Positions 1 through 8,137 of a DNA stretch of 64,000 bases are shown piece by piece. Source of the stretch: CANIGN01 sp964538275 (GTDB lineage: Bacteria; Bdellovibrionota; UBA2428); the NCBI GenBank assembly GCA_964538275.1, contig CAZIFW010000008.1, positions 1-64,000 on the forward strand, given 5' to 3'. Both the position numbers and the translations under genes were made by a program. The number at the start of each line of letters is the position of its first letter. Within the stretch, counting starts at the first letter, position 1. The notes beneath the pieces were generated by a model that saw nothing but the letters and a program-made list of their open reading frames with translations, made no database searches and was not told the DNA's origin.

Positions 1-1
1 A

Positions 2-2380
2 ATACCTCTTATTTTTGGTTACGATGTGATTCATGGCCACCGAACAATTTTTCCAATACCCTTGGGAGAAAGCGCCTCTTGGGATTTAGAACTCATTTAC
101 AAGTCTGCAAGACTTGCAACTCAAGAAGCAACTGCTGATGGCATTCATTGGAGTTTTGCTCCCATGGTAGATATTGCACGCGACCCACGTTGGGGTCGAA
201 TTTCTGAGGGCGCGGGTGAAGATACGTGGTTGGGCTCCAAAATTGCAGCAGCTCGTGTTCAAGGTATTCAAGGTAAGTCCTTGCTCGATACAGATTCAAA
301 TATTGCTTGTGTAAAACATTACGCAGCTTATGGCGCTCCTGCAGGTGGTCGCGATTATAATATTGTAAATTTAAGCCCACTTGAACTTGCTGAACGTTAT
401 TTGCCTCCCTACAAGGCTGCAATTGATGCTGGCTCAGGATCCATCATGACGGCTTTCAACGATATCAATGGAGTACCTAGTACTTCTAATAATTGGCTTC
501 TCAAAGATTTACTGAAAGACAAATGGAAGTTTAATGGTTTTGTTGTAACGGATTACACTTCTATCAATGAACTTGTTCCTCATGGAGTTGCTAAAGATTT
601 AAAAGAAGCAACCTATTTGTCTTTCAAGGCAGGGGTAGAAATAGATATGCAAGGAGGCTTGTTCTTGCAGTACCTTCCTGAACTTGTAAACGAAGGACGC
701 ATCTCTATATCAGAAATAGATGCAGCAGTTCGTAGGGTTTTAGAATCTAAGTTTTCACTTGGATTGTTTGATAATCCCTACAAAAATTGTGACGATAACC
801 GTTCTAAAGAAGTTATACTTTCAGAAGAACATATTAAACATGCAAGGGATGTTGCACGTAAATCAATCGTACTTTTAAAAAATCAAAGTCAAACATTGCC
901 ATTGCTCACAAATAAAAAAACAACTGTAGCGCTTTTAGGTCCTATGGTTAAAAATAAGCGCGATCAAATTGGTAACTGGTCTGCTGCGGGTGACTGGTCC
1001 AAAGTAACAACTCTTAAAGAAGGATTGGAACAGTTGATAGCACAAAAGCAAGCGCCTGTTTCGCTGCTTTATGCTAAGGGCGCTAATTTGCTGGATGATT
1101 CAAAACTGCGCGACTTTTTGAATTTTCATGGTGGAAATATTGAAGTTGATACAGGAAATATCAAAAAAGCTTTTGAAAGAGCAAAGCTTATTTCTCAAAA
1201 ATACAAAAGCGCAAATGCTGATGCTTTAGATCCTAAAGTTGTTGAAGATTTTGAATCTCTCCCCAAAATTATAAAAAAAATTCATGCCACTCTTAAAGCT
1301 ACCCTAGATAATCAAGTGGATGGCTTGGATCATGCAAAATTAAAAGCACTCGAAATAAAACTTAAAGATCTATTAGCAGCTAAGGCAACCGAAGTTGCCA
1401 GTAGTTTGTCTGAAATAGAAAGTGAATATTTAAGTTTTGAAGGCTCTCTTCAAGATCCTAAGGTTCTTTTAAAGGAAGCGTTAGCTGTAGCAGGCAAGGC
1501 GGATTTTTCTATTTTAGCTTTAGGTGAAAGCCAAGGTATGAGTGGTGAAGCAGCTTCACGAAGTGTTATTAGAATTCCAGAGAATCAGAAAAAATTGTTG
1601 CGTGCAGTTTCAAAACTTTATGCAAAACATAACAAGCGTAATCCTCAAAATCCAAAACGTTTAATTTTGCTTGTTTATAGCGGACGTCCTTTAGCTCTTG
1701 AGGAAGAAGACTCCTTAGCTGATTCCATCTTGGAAGTGTGGTTCTTGGGAACGCAAGCAGGGCCAGCAATAGCAGATGTGCTCTTTGGCGATTACAATCC
1801 GTCCGCTAAACTCACTGCGAGTTTTCCTTACAATGAAGGTCAAATTGGTTTTCATAATTACGATCAAAAAAATACAGGTCGTCCGGCAACACCTTATGGC
1901 CCAGTTACTGGCCCGTGGGTAGGGGACGAGGGCCAAGTTGCATTTGATAAATATTATTCACAAGCTCTAGATGTACGAAACGATGCACTTTATCCCTTTG
2001 GTTGGGGCTTAAGTTATACAAAATTTGAATATTCTAATTTGAAGTTGAGTACAAAAAAATTAAAACCTAGCGATAAATTACAAGTAAGTTTTACGGTTAA
2101 AAACACTGGGTCTCTTGCAGGCGAAGAAGTTGCACAGCTTTACTTACGAGACGTAGTGGGGAGTATTACACGGCCTCTTAAAGAGTTGCGTAACTTTAAA
2201 AAAGTTTATTTAGAGGCAGCTGAGAGCGCAGTTATTACTTTTGAACTAAGTATCGAAGATTTAAAGTTTTATAATGGTGATTTAAAGCGAATTGCGGAAG
2301 CTGGTGAGTTTCGGGTCATGATTGGTGGAAACTCTCGTGATCTCAATCTACAAGATTCCTTTGAGCTAAGTTCGCCCTAA
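2..2380 (+). CDS. Glycoside hydrolase family 3 beta-glucosidase-like enzyme, 5'-truncated
   Basis: The reading frame is open to the window edge: codons from position 2 encode IPLIFGYDVIHGHRT, a typical GH3 stretch, so the GTG at 26 is internal and the start lies off-window. GH3 enzymes release terminal beta-linked sugars with retention. Numbering from the GTG, the first domain carries KHYAAYG (97-103) and the nucleophile motif VVTDY with Asp176. The second domain carries GESQGMSGEAASR with the likely acid/base Glu508. A fibronectin-III-like C-terminal domain starts near the FGWGLSY motif. Residues about 373-478, between the two catalytic domains, are a Lys/Leu/Glu-rich, coiled-coil-like insertion of roughly 90-100 residues that BglX-type relatives lack. 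Family assignment is firm; the exact sugar substrate is unknown. Confidence 0.93.
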   Translation: MPLIFGYDVIHGHRTIFPIPLGESASWDLELIYKSARLATQEATADGIHWSFAPMVDIARDPRWGRISEGAGEDTWLGSKIAAARVQGIQGKSLLDTDSNIACVKHYAAYGAPAGGRDYNIVNLSPLELAERYLPPYKAAIDAGSGSIMTAFNDINGVPSTSNNWLLKDLLKDKWKFNGFVVTDYTSINELVPHGVAKDLKEATYLSFKAGVEIDMQGGLFLQYLPELVNEGRISISEIDAAVRRVLESKFSLGLFDNPYKNCDDNRSKEVILSEEHIKHARDVARKSIVLLKNQSQTLPLLTNKKTTVALLGPMVKNKRDQIGNWSAAGDWSKVTTLKEGLEQLIAQKQAPVSLLYAKGANLLDDSKLRDFLNFHGGNIEVDTGNIKKAFERAKLISQKYKSANADALDPKVVEDFESLPKIIKKIHATLKATLDNQVDGLDHAKLKALEIKLKDLLAAKATEVASSLSEIESEYLSFEGSLQDPKVLLKEALAVAGKADFSILALGESQGMSGEAASRSVIRIPENQKKLLRAVSKLYAKHNKRNPQNPKRLILLVYSGRPLALEEEDSLADSILEVWFLGTQAGPAIADVLFGDYNPSAKLTASFPYNEGQIGFHNYDQKNTGRPATPYGPVTGPWVGDEGQVAFDKYYSQALDVRNDALYPFGWGLSYTKFEYSNLKLSTKKLKPSDKLQVSFTVKNTGSLAGEEVAQLYLRDVVGSITRPLKELRNFKKVYLEAAESAVITFELSIEDLKFYNGDLKRIAEAGEFRVMIGGNSRDLNLQDSFELSSP

Positions 2381-2420
2381 ACTATTGACGCATTGCAACA
2401 GGGGGGCTAAAAGCATTCCT

Positions 2421-3320
2421 ATGTTTACGTCTCTAAGGAACTCTTTAGTCCTAAGCACTTTGTTTTTATTAGTTGCTTGCCGCTTTGATGCCCAAGATGT
2501 GAGCGAAAAAAGTTTAGTTTTTTTAAAAGCCGAAAAAGATTCTTACGATAAATTAAAGCAAGAATACGTAGCTCAAGAGCTTGCGTTGGTGGATTCGCCC
2601 ACGGGCTATTCTGAATTGTTAAAACGTGGGTCAGATGTTTTGTTGCATGAGTATTTGCCTCTTTTACAAGTAATTGAAAAAGATCTTCTACGTCCCTTAG
2701 CGAAGTACAATGAAGAGGATGTCCGTGATAATTTATCTAAAGTTGATGTTGAAGAATTAAAAAAAATTCGTGAGCAAGATTTTCCAAAACATAAAGAACT
2801 TTTAAATTTACTTTTAAATCGAAATGCAAATTTGCAGTTAACTCTAAAGCCCTGGGAGATCTCAGAATTGCAAAAGTATGTTCGAAGTCTAGAGCTTGTG
2901 AAATATGAGGATAATGTTCTAAGTGTTTCACTTCCTGAAAAGGGATTGGCTTCTCTATTAAACTTTGTCTTTCTTCCTGAACAGAACCCTGATTTAAATT
3001 TTAAATTTACAATTAAAATTCGTGTTGCTGATCAGTATTATGATACGCAAAAAGACTGTTTGGCTTTGGTCGAGGAGCTCAAAGATACGGATTGTAAAAA
3101 TGATGCAAGTGCAGTTTGTGGACCGCAAATGGATTTAAAGAAAGTGACCGAAGTTGTTCAGAATTATAAAAATTCTTTTTGTAGAGAGTTAAAAACCTCT
3201 TATTTCATAGATAGAGAAGAGCAGCTTCGTATGAGCTCTAAATTTGTAAAAAATTCTAATTCCTACAAGTTAGTTTCTTCAATGTTAGATTCTGTCTCCA
3301 AAACTGCGGTACTTCGCTAA
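2421..3320 (+). CDS. Predicted lipoprotein of unknown function
   Basis: The ATG at 2421 is preferred over an upstream in-frame TTG at 2385 because it places a clean lipoprotein signal at the N-terminus: a hydrophobic stretch followed by lipobox LLVAC. The mature part (about 280 residues) is helical and charged, with two C-terminal Cys-containing segments (DCLALVEELKDTDC and AVCGPQ). I recognise no family. It sits 40 nt after the GH3 gene on the same strand and could be co-transcribed with it. An anchored envelope protein is the only supported inference. Confidence 0.75.
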   Translation: MFTSLRNSLVLSTLFLLVACRFDAQDVSEKSLVFLKAEKDSYDKLKQEYVAQELALVDSPTGYSELLKRGSDVLLHEYLPLLQVIEKDLLRPLAKYNEEDVRDNLSKVDVEELKKIREQDFPKHKELLNLLLNRNANLQLTLKPWEISELQKYVRSLELVKYEDNVLSVSLPEKGLASLLNFVFLPEQNPDLNFKFTIKIRVADQYYDTQKDCLALVEELKDTDCKNDASAVCGPQMDLKKVTEVVQNYKNSFCRELKTSYFIDREEQLRMSSKFVKNSNSYKLVSSMLDSVSKTAVLR

Positions 3321-3377
3321 GTTTTCTAAAATAAGACTGGAATCAGGCTACTTTCTTCCGCTAAGACAATAGGCCTC

Positions 3378-4655
3378 ATGGCTCATGGTCCTTTGATTTA
3401 CGCTATAGACTTTGGCACGTCGAATTCATTGGCTGCTGCTGCGTCTTTAGATAAAATTCATCCACTCATTCCATTGGATGCTTCCGCAGTGGATCCTGTC
3501 GTTCTCAGAAGCTTGCTATATTTTGATAATCAAAAAAACACTTGGTTTGGCGAAGAAGCACGAAAAAATTTCATAGATAATTCAATGGAAGGACGATTTT
3601 TAAAATCTTTTAAGAGATTTCTTCCGGTTAAGAATTTTGAAAAAACAATTATACAAGGTAAAGCGTGGTCTTTAGAAGAAATTATAGGTCGCTTTTTAAA
3701 TGAAATACGCCAAAGATCAAATGAATTCTTTCAGCAGGATGTTGAGAGTGTTGTGCTCGGTCGGCCTGCTCTATTCTCTGATGCCAGCGAAGCTGATCAG
3801 CTTGCGCAAGAACGTTTAGAAACTGCTGCTAAGTTAGCAGGTTTTAAATATATTGAGTTTTTACCTGAGCCGGTAGCTGCAGCTTATCGATATCGCTTAG
3901 AAATGAAAAAAGAGGAACTTGTTCTAGTTGCAGACTTTGGCGGAGGAACTTCTGATTTTACATTATTAAAACTTTCCCAAAATGTTTTTAGACCCTCAGA
4001 TGTTTTAGCGATTGGGGGCGTCCCTGTTGCTGGAGATGCACTAGAGGGCGCTGTTATGAGACATCGTATAGCGCGAAATTTCGGGTCAGAGGTTCAATAT
4101 AAAGTTCCCATGGGGAGCAATATATTGCAGATGCCCAAGGGGACCATTTCGTATTTGTGTTCTACGGCTTACATTAACTTTTTAAACAGCCGCGAGAATC
4201 GCGATTTTTTAAGTCGTGTTCAAGCTTGGTCGCTGAATGACATTGATCGTAAATTTATGAATCAATTGGAAATACTTTTAGACAATCAGCTTGGCTTTTC
4301 TGTTTTTGAGGCCATTGAAGATTTAAAAAGAAAGCTCTCAACAAGTCAGACCGAAACGTATTCTTATAAGCAACACGGAATTGATATTAAAGAAAAGGTG
4401 ACTCAAAAACAATTTGCTCAATATACAGACGCAGACATTAAAAGCATTTTTACAGCTTTAGATGAAACTCTTGCACGAGCGGGAGTACGAGCAGATCAAG
4501 TGGATCGAGTATGTTGTACGGGTGGTACGGCTAAAGTTGAGCTCGTTCGCAAAGAATTACTTAAGCGCTTTGCTCCCGAGCGCTTGGACAACTTCAGAAA
4601 TTTTACTTCCATCGTGGAAGGTTTGGCCGAGCGCGCTCAGCAGTTATTGTCTTAG
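3378..4655 (+). CDS. Hsp70-family ATPase domain protein (YegD-like)
   Basis: This 425-residue protein has the actin/Hsp70 ATPase fold: the phosphate-1 motif DFGTSNS near residue 12, EPVAAAYRY, the phosphate-2 motif ADFGGGTSDF near residue 190, and a C-terminal CCTGGTAKVELV motif for adenosine binding. The order and the VVLGRPA segment match the E. coli YegD type rather than DnaK. It ends directly after the nucleotide-binding domain, so the beta-sandwich peptide-binding domain and lid of DnaK are absent. It has no signal peptide, so a cytoplasmic ATPase is expected; its client is unknown. Confidence 0.85.
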   Translation: MAHGPLIYAIDFGTSNSLAAAASLDKIHPLIPLDASAVDPVVLRSLLYFDNQKNTWFGEEARKNFIDNSMEGRFLKSFKRFLPVKNFEKTIIQGKAWSLEEIIGRFLNEIRQRSNEFFQQDVESVVLGRPALFSDASEADQLAQERLETAAKLAGFKYIEFLPEPVAAAYRYRLEMKKEELVLVADFGGGTSDFTLLKLSQNVFRPSDVLAIGGVPVAGDALEGAVMRHRIARNFGSEVQYKVPMGSNILQMPKGTISYLCSTAYINFLNSRENRDFLSRVQAWSLNDIDRKFMNQLEILLDNQLGFSVFEAIEDLKRKLSTSQTETYSYKQHGIDIKEKVTQKQFAQYTDADIKSIFTALDETLARAGVRADQVDRVCCTGGTAKVELVRKELLKRFAPERLDNFRNFTSIVEGLAERAQQLLS

Positions 4656-4681
4656 TTTTAAATTCAAGTACCATAAAACAA

Positions 4682-5239
4682 GTGAGACAATGGCTTTTAC
4701 TTGGACTCAGTATTCTTATCCTTCAGTATTCTTTTTCTTCGGATTTAGAAAAAAAAATTGATGAAAAAACTTCATTGCAATTATTTGAGGCTCTAGCAAC
4801 TGCACCAAAACCTAAATTGGAATTTGATAATGTATTTGGAAATGCAGATGACCCATCAAAGCCCCATGACTGGCTTGATCCAAAAGTTGTGAATTGGGGA
4901 GCCGGAAATTTTTCTATTTCTTGTAGAATAGAAGTTATTCAACATGGAACGAAGGCCAAACTTGATAAGTCTAAATGTATTATCAAAATAGCCAATAAAG
5001 AAGTTTTTACCGATGGAGCCTCGGCTGTAACTATTTATAAGCGATTAATGAACGCTCACAAGTACTATAAATCTGAAGAATATACGGGTGGAAAGATAAG
5101 AAGCATAAATCTTGGACCGATTAGCATAGAAGCATCACAAAAAAGTGCTGCAAATCCAGTAGCAGCATTAAAAATTAATGAGGATTTTGTAGCCGAAGCT
5201 AACGTTGCTGATCTAGGTATTTCGGGTAAAGGGCATTAG
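4682..5239 (+). CDS. Small exported protein of unknown function
   Basis: A GTG start at 4682, 26 nt after the Hsp70-like gene, opens a 185-residue frame. It begins with a basic-hydrophobic signal sequence (RQWLLLGLSILILQYSFSS). The mature protein has a single Cys pair (CRIEV and CIIKIA) that could form one disulfide. No known domain is visible. Co-transcription with the upstream chaperone-like gene is plausible from the spacing. Confidence 0.7.
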   Translation: MRQWLLLGLSILILQYSFSSDLEKKIDEKTSLQLFEALATAPKPKLEFDNVFGNADDPSKPHDWLDPKVVNWGAGNFSISCRIEVIQHGTKAKLDKSKCIIKIANKEVFTDGASAVTIYKRLMNAHKYYKSEEYTGGKIRSINLGPISIEASQKSAANPVAALKINEDFVAEANVADLGISGKGH

Positions 5240-5260
5240 GCATCCCTTACTTAAATAATT

Positions 5261-5446
5261 TTACTCGTCAATTGTGGGGAGATTATCGCCCATTTCATTT
5301 GGGTCATCACCTCTATCATTTGTATGTCCCCCGGAGAATCCAGAAATAACAGAAATTCCCCCTGCTGAGAAAGAGCCTCCACCAGATGAGTTACAAGAAA
5401 CTAAAATGATAGAAAATCCAATCGCCGTAAAAATGTTTAACTTCAC
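5261..5446 (-). CDS. Small Gly/Ser-rich predicted lipoprotein
   Basis: A 61-codon minus-strand frame starts with GTG and is preceded at about 7 nt by AGGGGG, a good ribosome-binding site. The N-terminus MKLNIFTAIGFSIILVSC is a textbook lipoprotein signal with lipobox ILVSC. The short mature part is rich in Gly, Ser and Asp with no domain. Lipobox plus RBS make it a likely real gene despite its size. The plus-strand frame covering it has no such support. Confidence 0.6.
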   Translation of the reverse strand: MKLNIFTAIGFSIILVSCNSSGGGSFSAGGISVISGFSGGHTNDRGDDPNEMGDNLPTIDE

Positions 5447-5624
5447 AAATCCCCCTAAGCTAAGACTCTTTCTATTTTATGATTGAGAGGAAAAAATAAT
5501 AGGAAGTTTTGTTGACGAAGATGTTTTGGGTTATTCACTGCCAAAATTCCGACCTTTATCCCCTTAACCTAATCTTAACAAGCTATTCATCTTAAGTATT
5601 TGAGTTCCAGAGTAAAATCATTAA

Positions 5625-6314
5625 GTGAGTATAAAAAAGCTATTTGTCGTTACAGCTTTTTGTATAAGTTTTAGTTTCTTGAATGCCAGTAAAATACAAG
5701 AAAAGAATCTTGAAGTTAAGCGTCGTATAGAAAATCTAAGAACTAAAAATGTGCAGCTCATTAGAGATTTTTTGAATTCTTTCACTCTTCTATTTAGCGA
5801 TGAGGGAGGGGGAGCGGCACTTGCCTCGCCACTTTTACTTGAGGAGGGTGGTCTTCCTTATAAGGCCCACAATCAAAGTTATATAGAACACGAGAAAGTT
5901 TTGAATTCTCAAATAGGCGGAGCTGTAGATCATTTTTTCAACCATGTTGATAAAAAATTAACCTCTCTTGCTAATCTTCATAAGGATGAAGGTGCGTTTT
6001 ATTCAATTCAATTAAGCAGCACTGCCTCTCTTGAATATTTTTTTCAGCATGTTCAAGAGCCATTTTGCACTCAGAATAGCGACTGTTTAGTGGTGAATAT
6101 AGGATTTCCTTGCCCGCAACATGTTGTAGTGTCTAAGCAAATGTACGGAGAAACCATGCGCTTAATGGCTTCTAATTTTCGATCCAGGTTAGGAAGTTTT
6201 CAAGATAGAGTTAGCATCATGACGAAAGCTCGAACAATTAGCTTTGAATCTTGCCCTAAGCTAAGCGCAGAGCCACTTCCTCAATGCATACAAAATAGGT
6301 GCTCGTTACAATAA
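5625..6314 (+). CDS. Exported Cys-containing protein of unknown function
   Basis: The frame opens with GTG at 5625 and has an N-terminal signal sequence ending near FLNASK. The C-terminal third carries ordered cysteines (CTQNSDC, FPCPQ, SCPKL and CIQNRC), a spacing typical of disulfide-stabilised extracytoplasmic domains. The middle is helical. I recognise no family. It is a monocistronic gene pointing toward the convergent tRNA genes. Confidence 0.75.
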   Translation: MSIKKLFVVTAFCISFSFLNASKIQEKNLEVKRRIENLRTKNVQLIRDFLNSFTLLFSDEGGGAALASPLLLEEGGLPYKAHNQSYIEHEKVLNSQIGGAVDHFFNHVDKKLTSLANLHKDEGAFYSIQLSSTASLEYFFQHVQEPFCTQNSDCLVVNIGFPCPQHVVVSKQMYGETMRLMASNFRSRLGSFQDRVSIMTKARTISFESCPKLSAEPLPQCIQNRCSLQ

Positions 6315-6340
6315 CTGAGTTTTGAAAATAGTTCAGTAAC

Positions 6341-6426
6341 TGGTGGAGAGTGAAGGATTCGAACCTTCGAAGGCATAAGCCAGCAGATTTACAGTCTGCC
6401 CCGGTTGGCCACTTCGGTAACTCTCC
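6341..6426 (-). tRNA. tRNA-Tyr (GTA anticodon)
   Basis: On the minus strand an 86-nt cloverleaf begins GGAGAGT and ends ACTCTCCACCA, giving a 7-bp acceptor stem, discriminator A and encoded CCA. The anticodon loop reads CTGTAAA, giving GUA for tyrosine. The extra length between the anticodon and T arms is the long variable arm expected of bacterial tRNA-Tyr. It lies about 30 nt downstream of tRNA-Thr on the same strand, so the two are probably co-transcribed. Confidence 0.97.
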
Positions 6427-6456
6427 ATTTACTTGGTCTTATTACGACTTAAAAAA

Positions 6457-6532
6457 TGGAGCTGACGATGGGACTTGAACCCGCAACCCCCGGTTTACAA
6501 AACCGGTGCTCTGCCAATTGAGCTACGCCAGC
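6457..6532 (-). tRNA. tRNA-Thr (TGT anticodon)
   Basis: A 76-nt minus-strand cloverleaf starts GCTGGCG and carries an encoded CCA end at 6457-6459. The anticodon stem CCGGT/ACCGG encloses TTTGTAA, giving anticodon UGU for threonine. The T-arm GGGTTCAAGTCC is canonical. It is 74 nt downstream of the rlmB stop codon and upstream of tRNA-Tyr. Confidence 0.97.
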
Positions 6533-6606
6533 CTAGATATGACCGGATAAATAAAGATCAACTCGGCTCGTCTTACAAGTCTGTCTTGCAAAATCTGCAT
6601 AAAAAA

Positions 6607-7434
6607 TTACTTTTTGAGGTGTTGGTGGGCTGCGTAGAGGGCAATTGCCGCTGAGTTGGAAACATTTAAGCTTTCAACCCCTGGGGCCATGGGAATTCCC
6701 ACCTTTTGGTCGGCAGCTTTAAGGATAGATGAGTTGATGCCATCTTCTTCGGCTCCCAAAATCCATGCAATTTTATCAGGTTTCATTTCCGTTAGAACTT
6801 GGTCGATATTCTTGGCTCCGCCGTCCAAGGCTAATACGCTAAAGCCCATTTCTTTGAGCCTTTCGCAGCTGCGAGCAAGGTTACTAGCTGTGTAAATTTT
6901 GATTTTAAAAAGATTGCCTGCAGAAACCAACGCAACCGTACCATTCACGGGGGCTTGTTCTCGCCTTCCAATAAAGACAGATTCTGCACCGAGGGCCGCA
7001 GCACTTCTTAAAATAGCTCCAAAGTTTTGCGGATCTTGAACGCGATCCAAAATCAAGACTTGCGACTTTGGGGCGGCCTCAAGATCAAAAAAGTCATTCT
7101 CATGAAATACGGGAAAGCTTTTAATCTTAGCTGCAATTCCCTGTGTGCGCTTCTCAGTTAAAAAACGAGGAAGCCTTTCTACATGGGTGATTTTTAAGCC
7201 CGAGGCTTTAGCAAGAATTTTAGTAAGTCCACGAGCAGCTGCATTTTCTACAAAAATTTCTAAGAGATTTTCAGGGTGAGACTCTGCACATACTTCAATA
7301 CTGTGTTCGCCCCAGATCCAGTTATCTAGAACAGCGGCATGAGCTTTTTTTTCTGCACGGTAATCATCTACGCTCTTTTTTTGAGGACGATTGAAGGAGT
7401 TTCTTTGGGGTTTGCGGTCTTTCTGAAATTTCAC
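6607..7434 (-). CDS. rlmB: SpoU/TrmH-family RNA 2'-O-methyltransferase (RlmB-like)
   Basis: The 275-residue protein has an N-terminal substrate-binding domain (about 40-110) and a C-terminal SPOUT domain with the three conserved motifs: motif 1 at RVQDPQNFGAILRSA, motif 2 at WILGAEEDGI and motif 3 at GVESLNVSNSAAI. RlmB methylates the 2'-OH of G2251 in 23S rRNA. Within this family the exact target nucleotide is hard to fix from motifs. The basic, Gln/Asn-rich N-terminus is a short extension. It is the last protein gene of the ntrY-ntrX-pyrF-rlmB block, starting one base after pyrF ends. Confidence 0.85.
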   Translation of the reverse strand: MKFQKDRKPQRNSFNRPQKKSVDDYRAEKKAHAAVLDNWIWGEHSIEVCAESHPENLLEIFVENAAARGLTKILAKASGLKITHVERLPRFLTEKRTQGIAAKIKSFPVFHENDFFDLEAAPKSQVLILDRVQDPQNFGAILRSAAALGAESVFIGRREQAPVNGTVALVSAGNLFKIKIYTASNLARSCERLKEMGFSVLALDGGAKNIDQVLTEMKPDKIAWILGAEEDGINSSILKAADQKVGIPMAPGVESLNVSNSAAIALYAAHQHLKK

Positions 7435-7435
7435 G

Positions 7436-8137
7436 CTATATGTTTAGCATCTGAAGGGCGCTTGAGGCAGCAATTTTCGGAGTGGGGTGGCCAACTATAG
7501 CTCGACCAATAACGGGCATATCGGAACCCATTTCCAGAGCCTCTTTGAGGCTGGCAGTGCGAGATTGATCAGGGGCCGCTTTGCCGGCTTCGAGCGAAAT
7601 TCCAGGCGTTACGCAGTAAATTTGGGGGTATTTAGACTTAAGACCAAGCTCCCAAGGGCTCATCACAAAGGAGTCTAATCCTGACCCAAGGCCAACTTTG
7701 AGAAGACGCTCAACGGTGGCATTTGAACCATCGTTAAAGCCAATTTCTCTGAGGTCTGCATCGGATAGCGAAGTTAAAGCGCTGACCCCTAATAGCTTTA
7801 GCCCAAAGCTTTCGGCTTTTTTTTGAGCCGCTTCGAGCATTTTTGTTCCGCCCGACAAGTGCACGGTAAGGTAATTGGCCCCTAAGTCTCCATAAGCACT
7901 TACGGCATCAGCCACTTGTGTTGGAATGTCGTGTAATTTGGCATCAACAAAGAGTTTTTTGCCTGCAAAAAGTTTCCAGTCGTTGTGTTCAAGGCGAGGA
8001 AAAATTTTTAATCCAACTTTAAAAACTAAATCTAAATTTTGAAGGTCGTTAAAACTTTTTAGAAATTCATCACGAGAAGAAAAATCTAAAGCAACAGCAA
8101 TTTCTTTGGAGCGTTTGTGTGCTGAAGCTTGCTTCAT
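7436..8137 (-). CDS. pyrF: Orotidine 5'-phosphate decarboxylase
   Basis: PyrF converts OMP to UMP, the last step of de novo pyrimidine synthesis. The 233-residue TIM-barrel shows the catalytic signature FVDAKLHDIPTQV (Asp65, Lys67, Asp70), preceded by FKVGLKIF. The phosphate-binding end is PVIGRAIVGHPTP. Its start codon overlaps the ntrX stop by four bases, so it is translationally coupled to the regulator gene. Length and motifs are normal for the family. Confidence 0.95.
   Translation of the reverse strand: MKQASAHKRSKEIAVALDFSSRDEFLKSFNDLQNLDLVFKVGLKIFPRLEHNDWKLFAGKKLFVDAKLHDIPTQVADAVSAYGDLGANYLTVHLSGGTKMLEAAQKKAESFGLKLLGVSALTSLSDADLREIGFNDGSNATVERLLKVGLGSGLDSFVMSPWELGLKSKYPQIYCVTPGISLEAGKAAPDQSRTASLKEALEMGSDMPVIGRAIVGHPTPKIAASSALQMLNI

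Noticed and set aside
93..422. Minus-strand open frame inside the GH3 gene
   Set aside because: It is the complement of a well-conserved coding region, with no RBS or domain.
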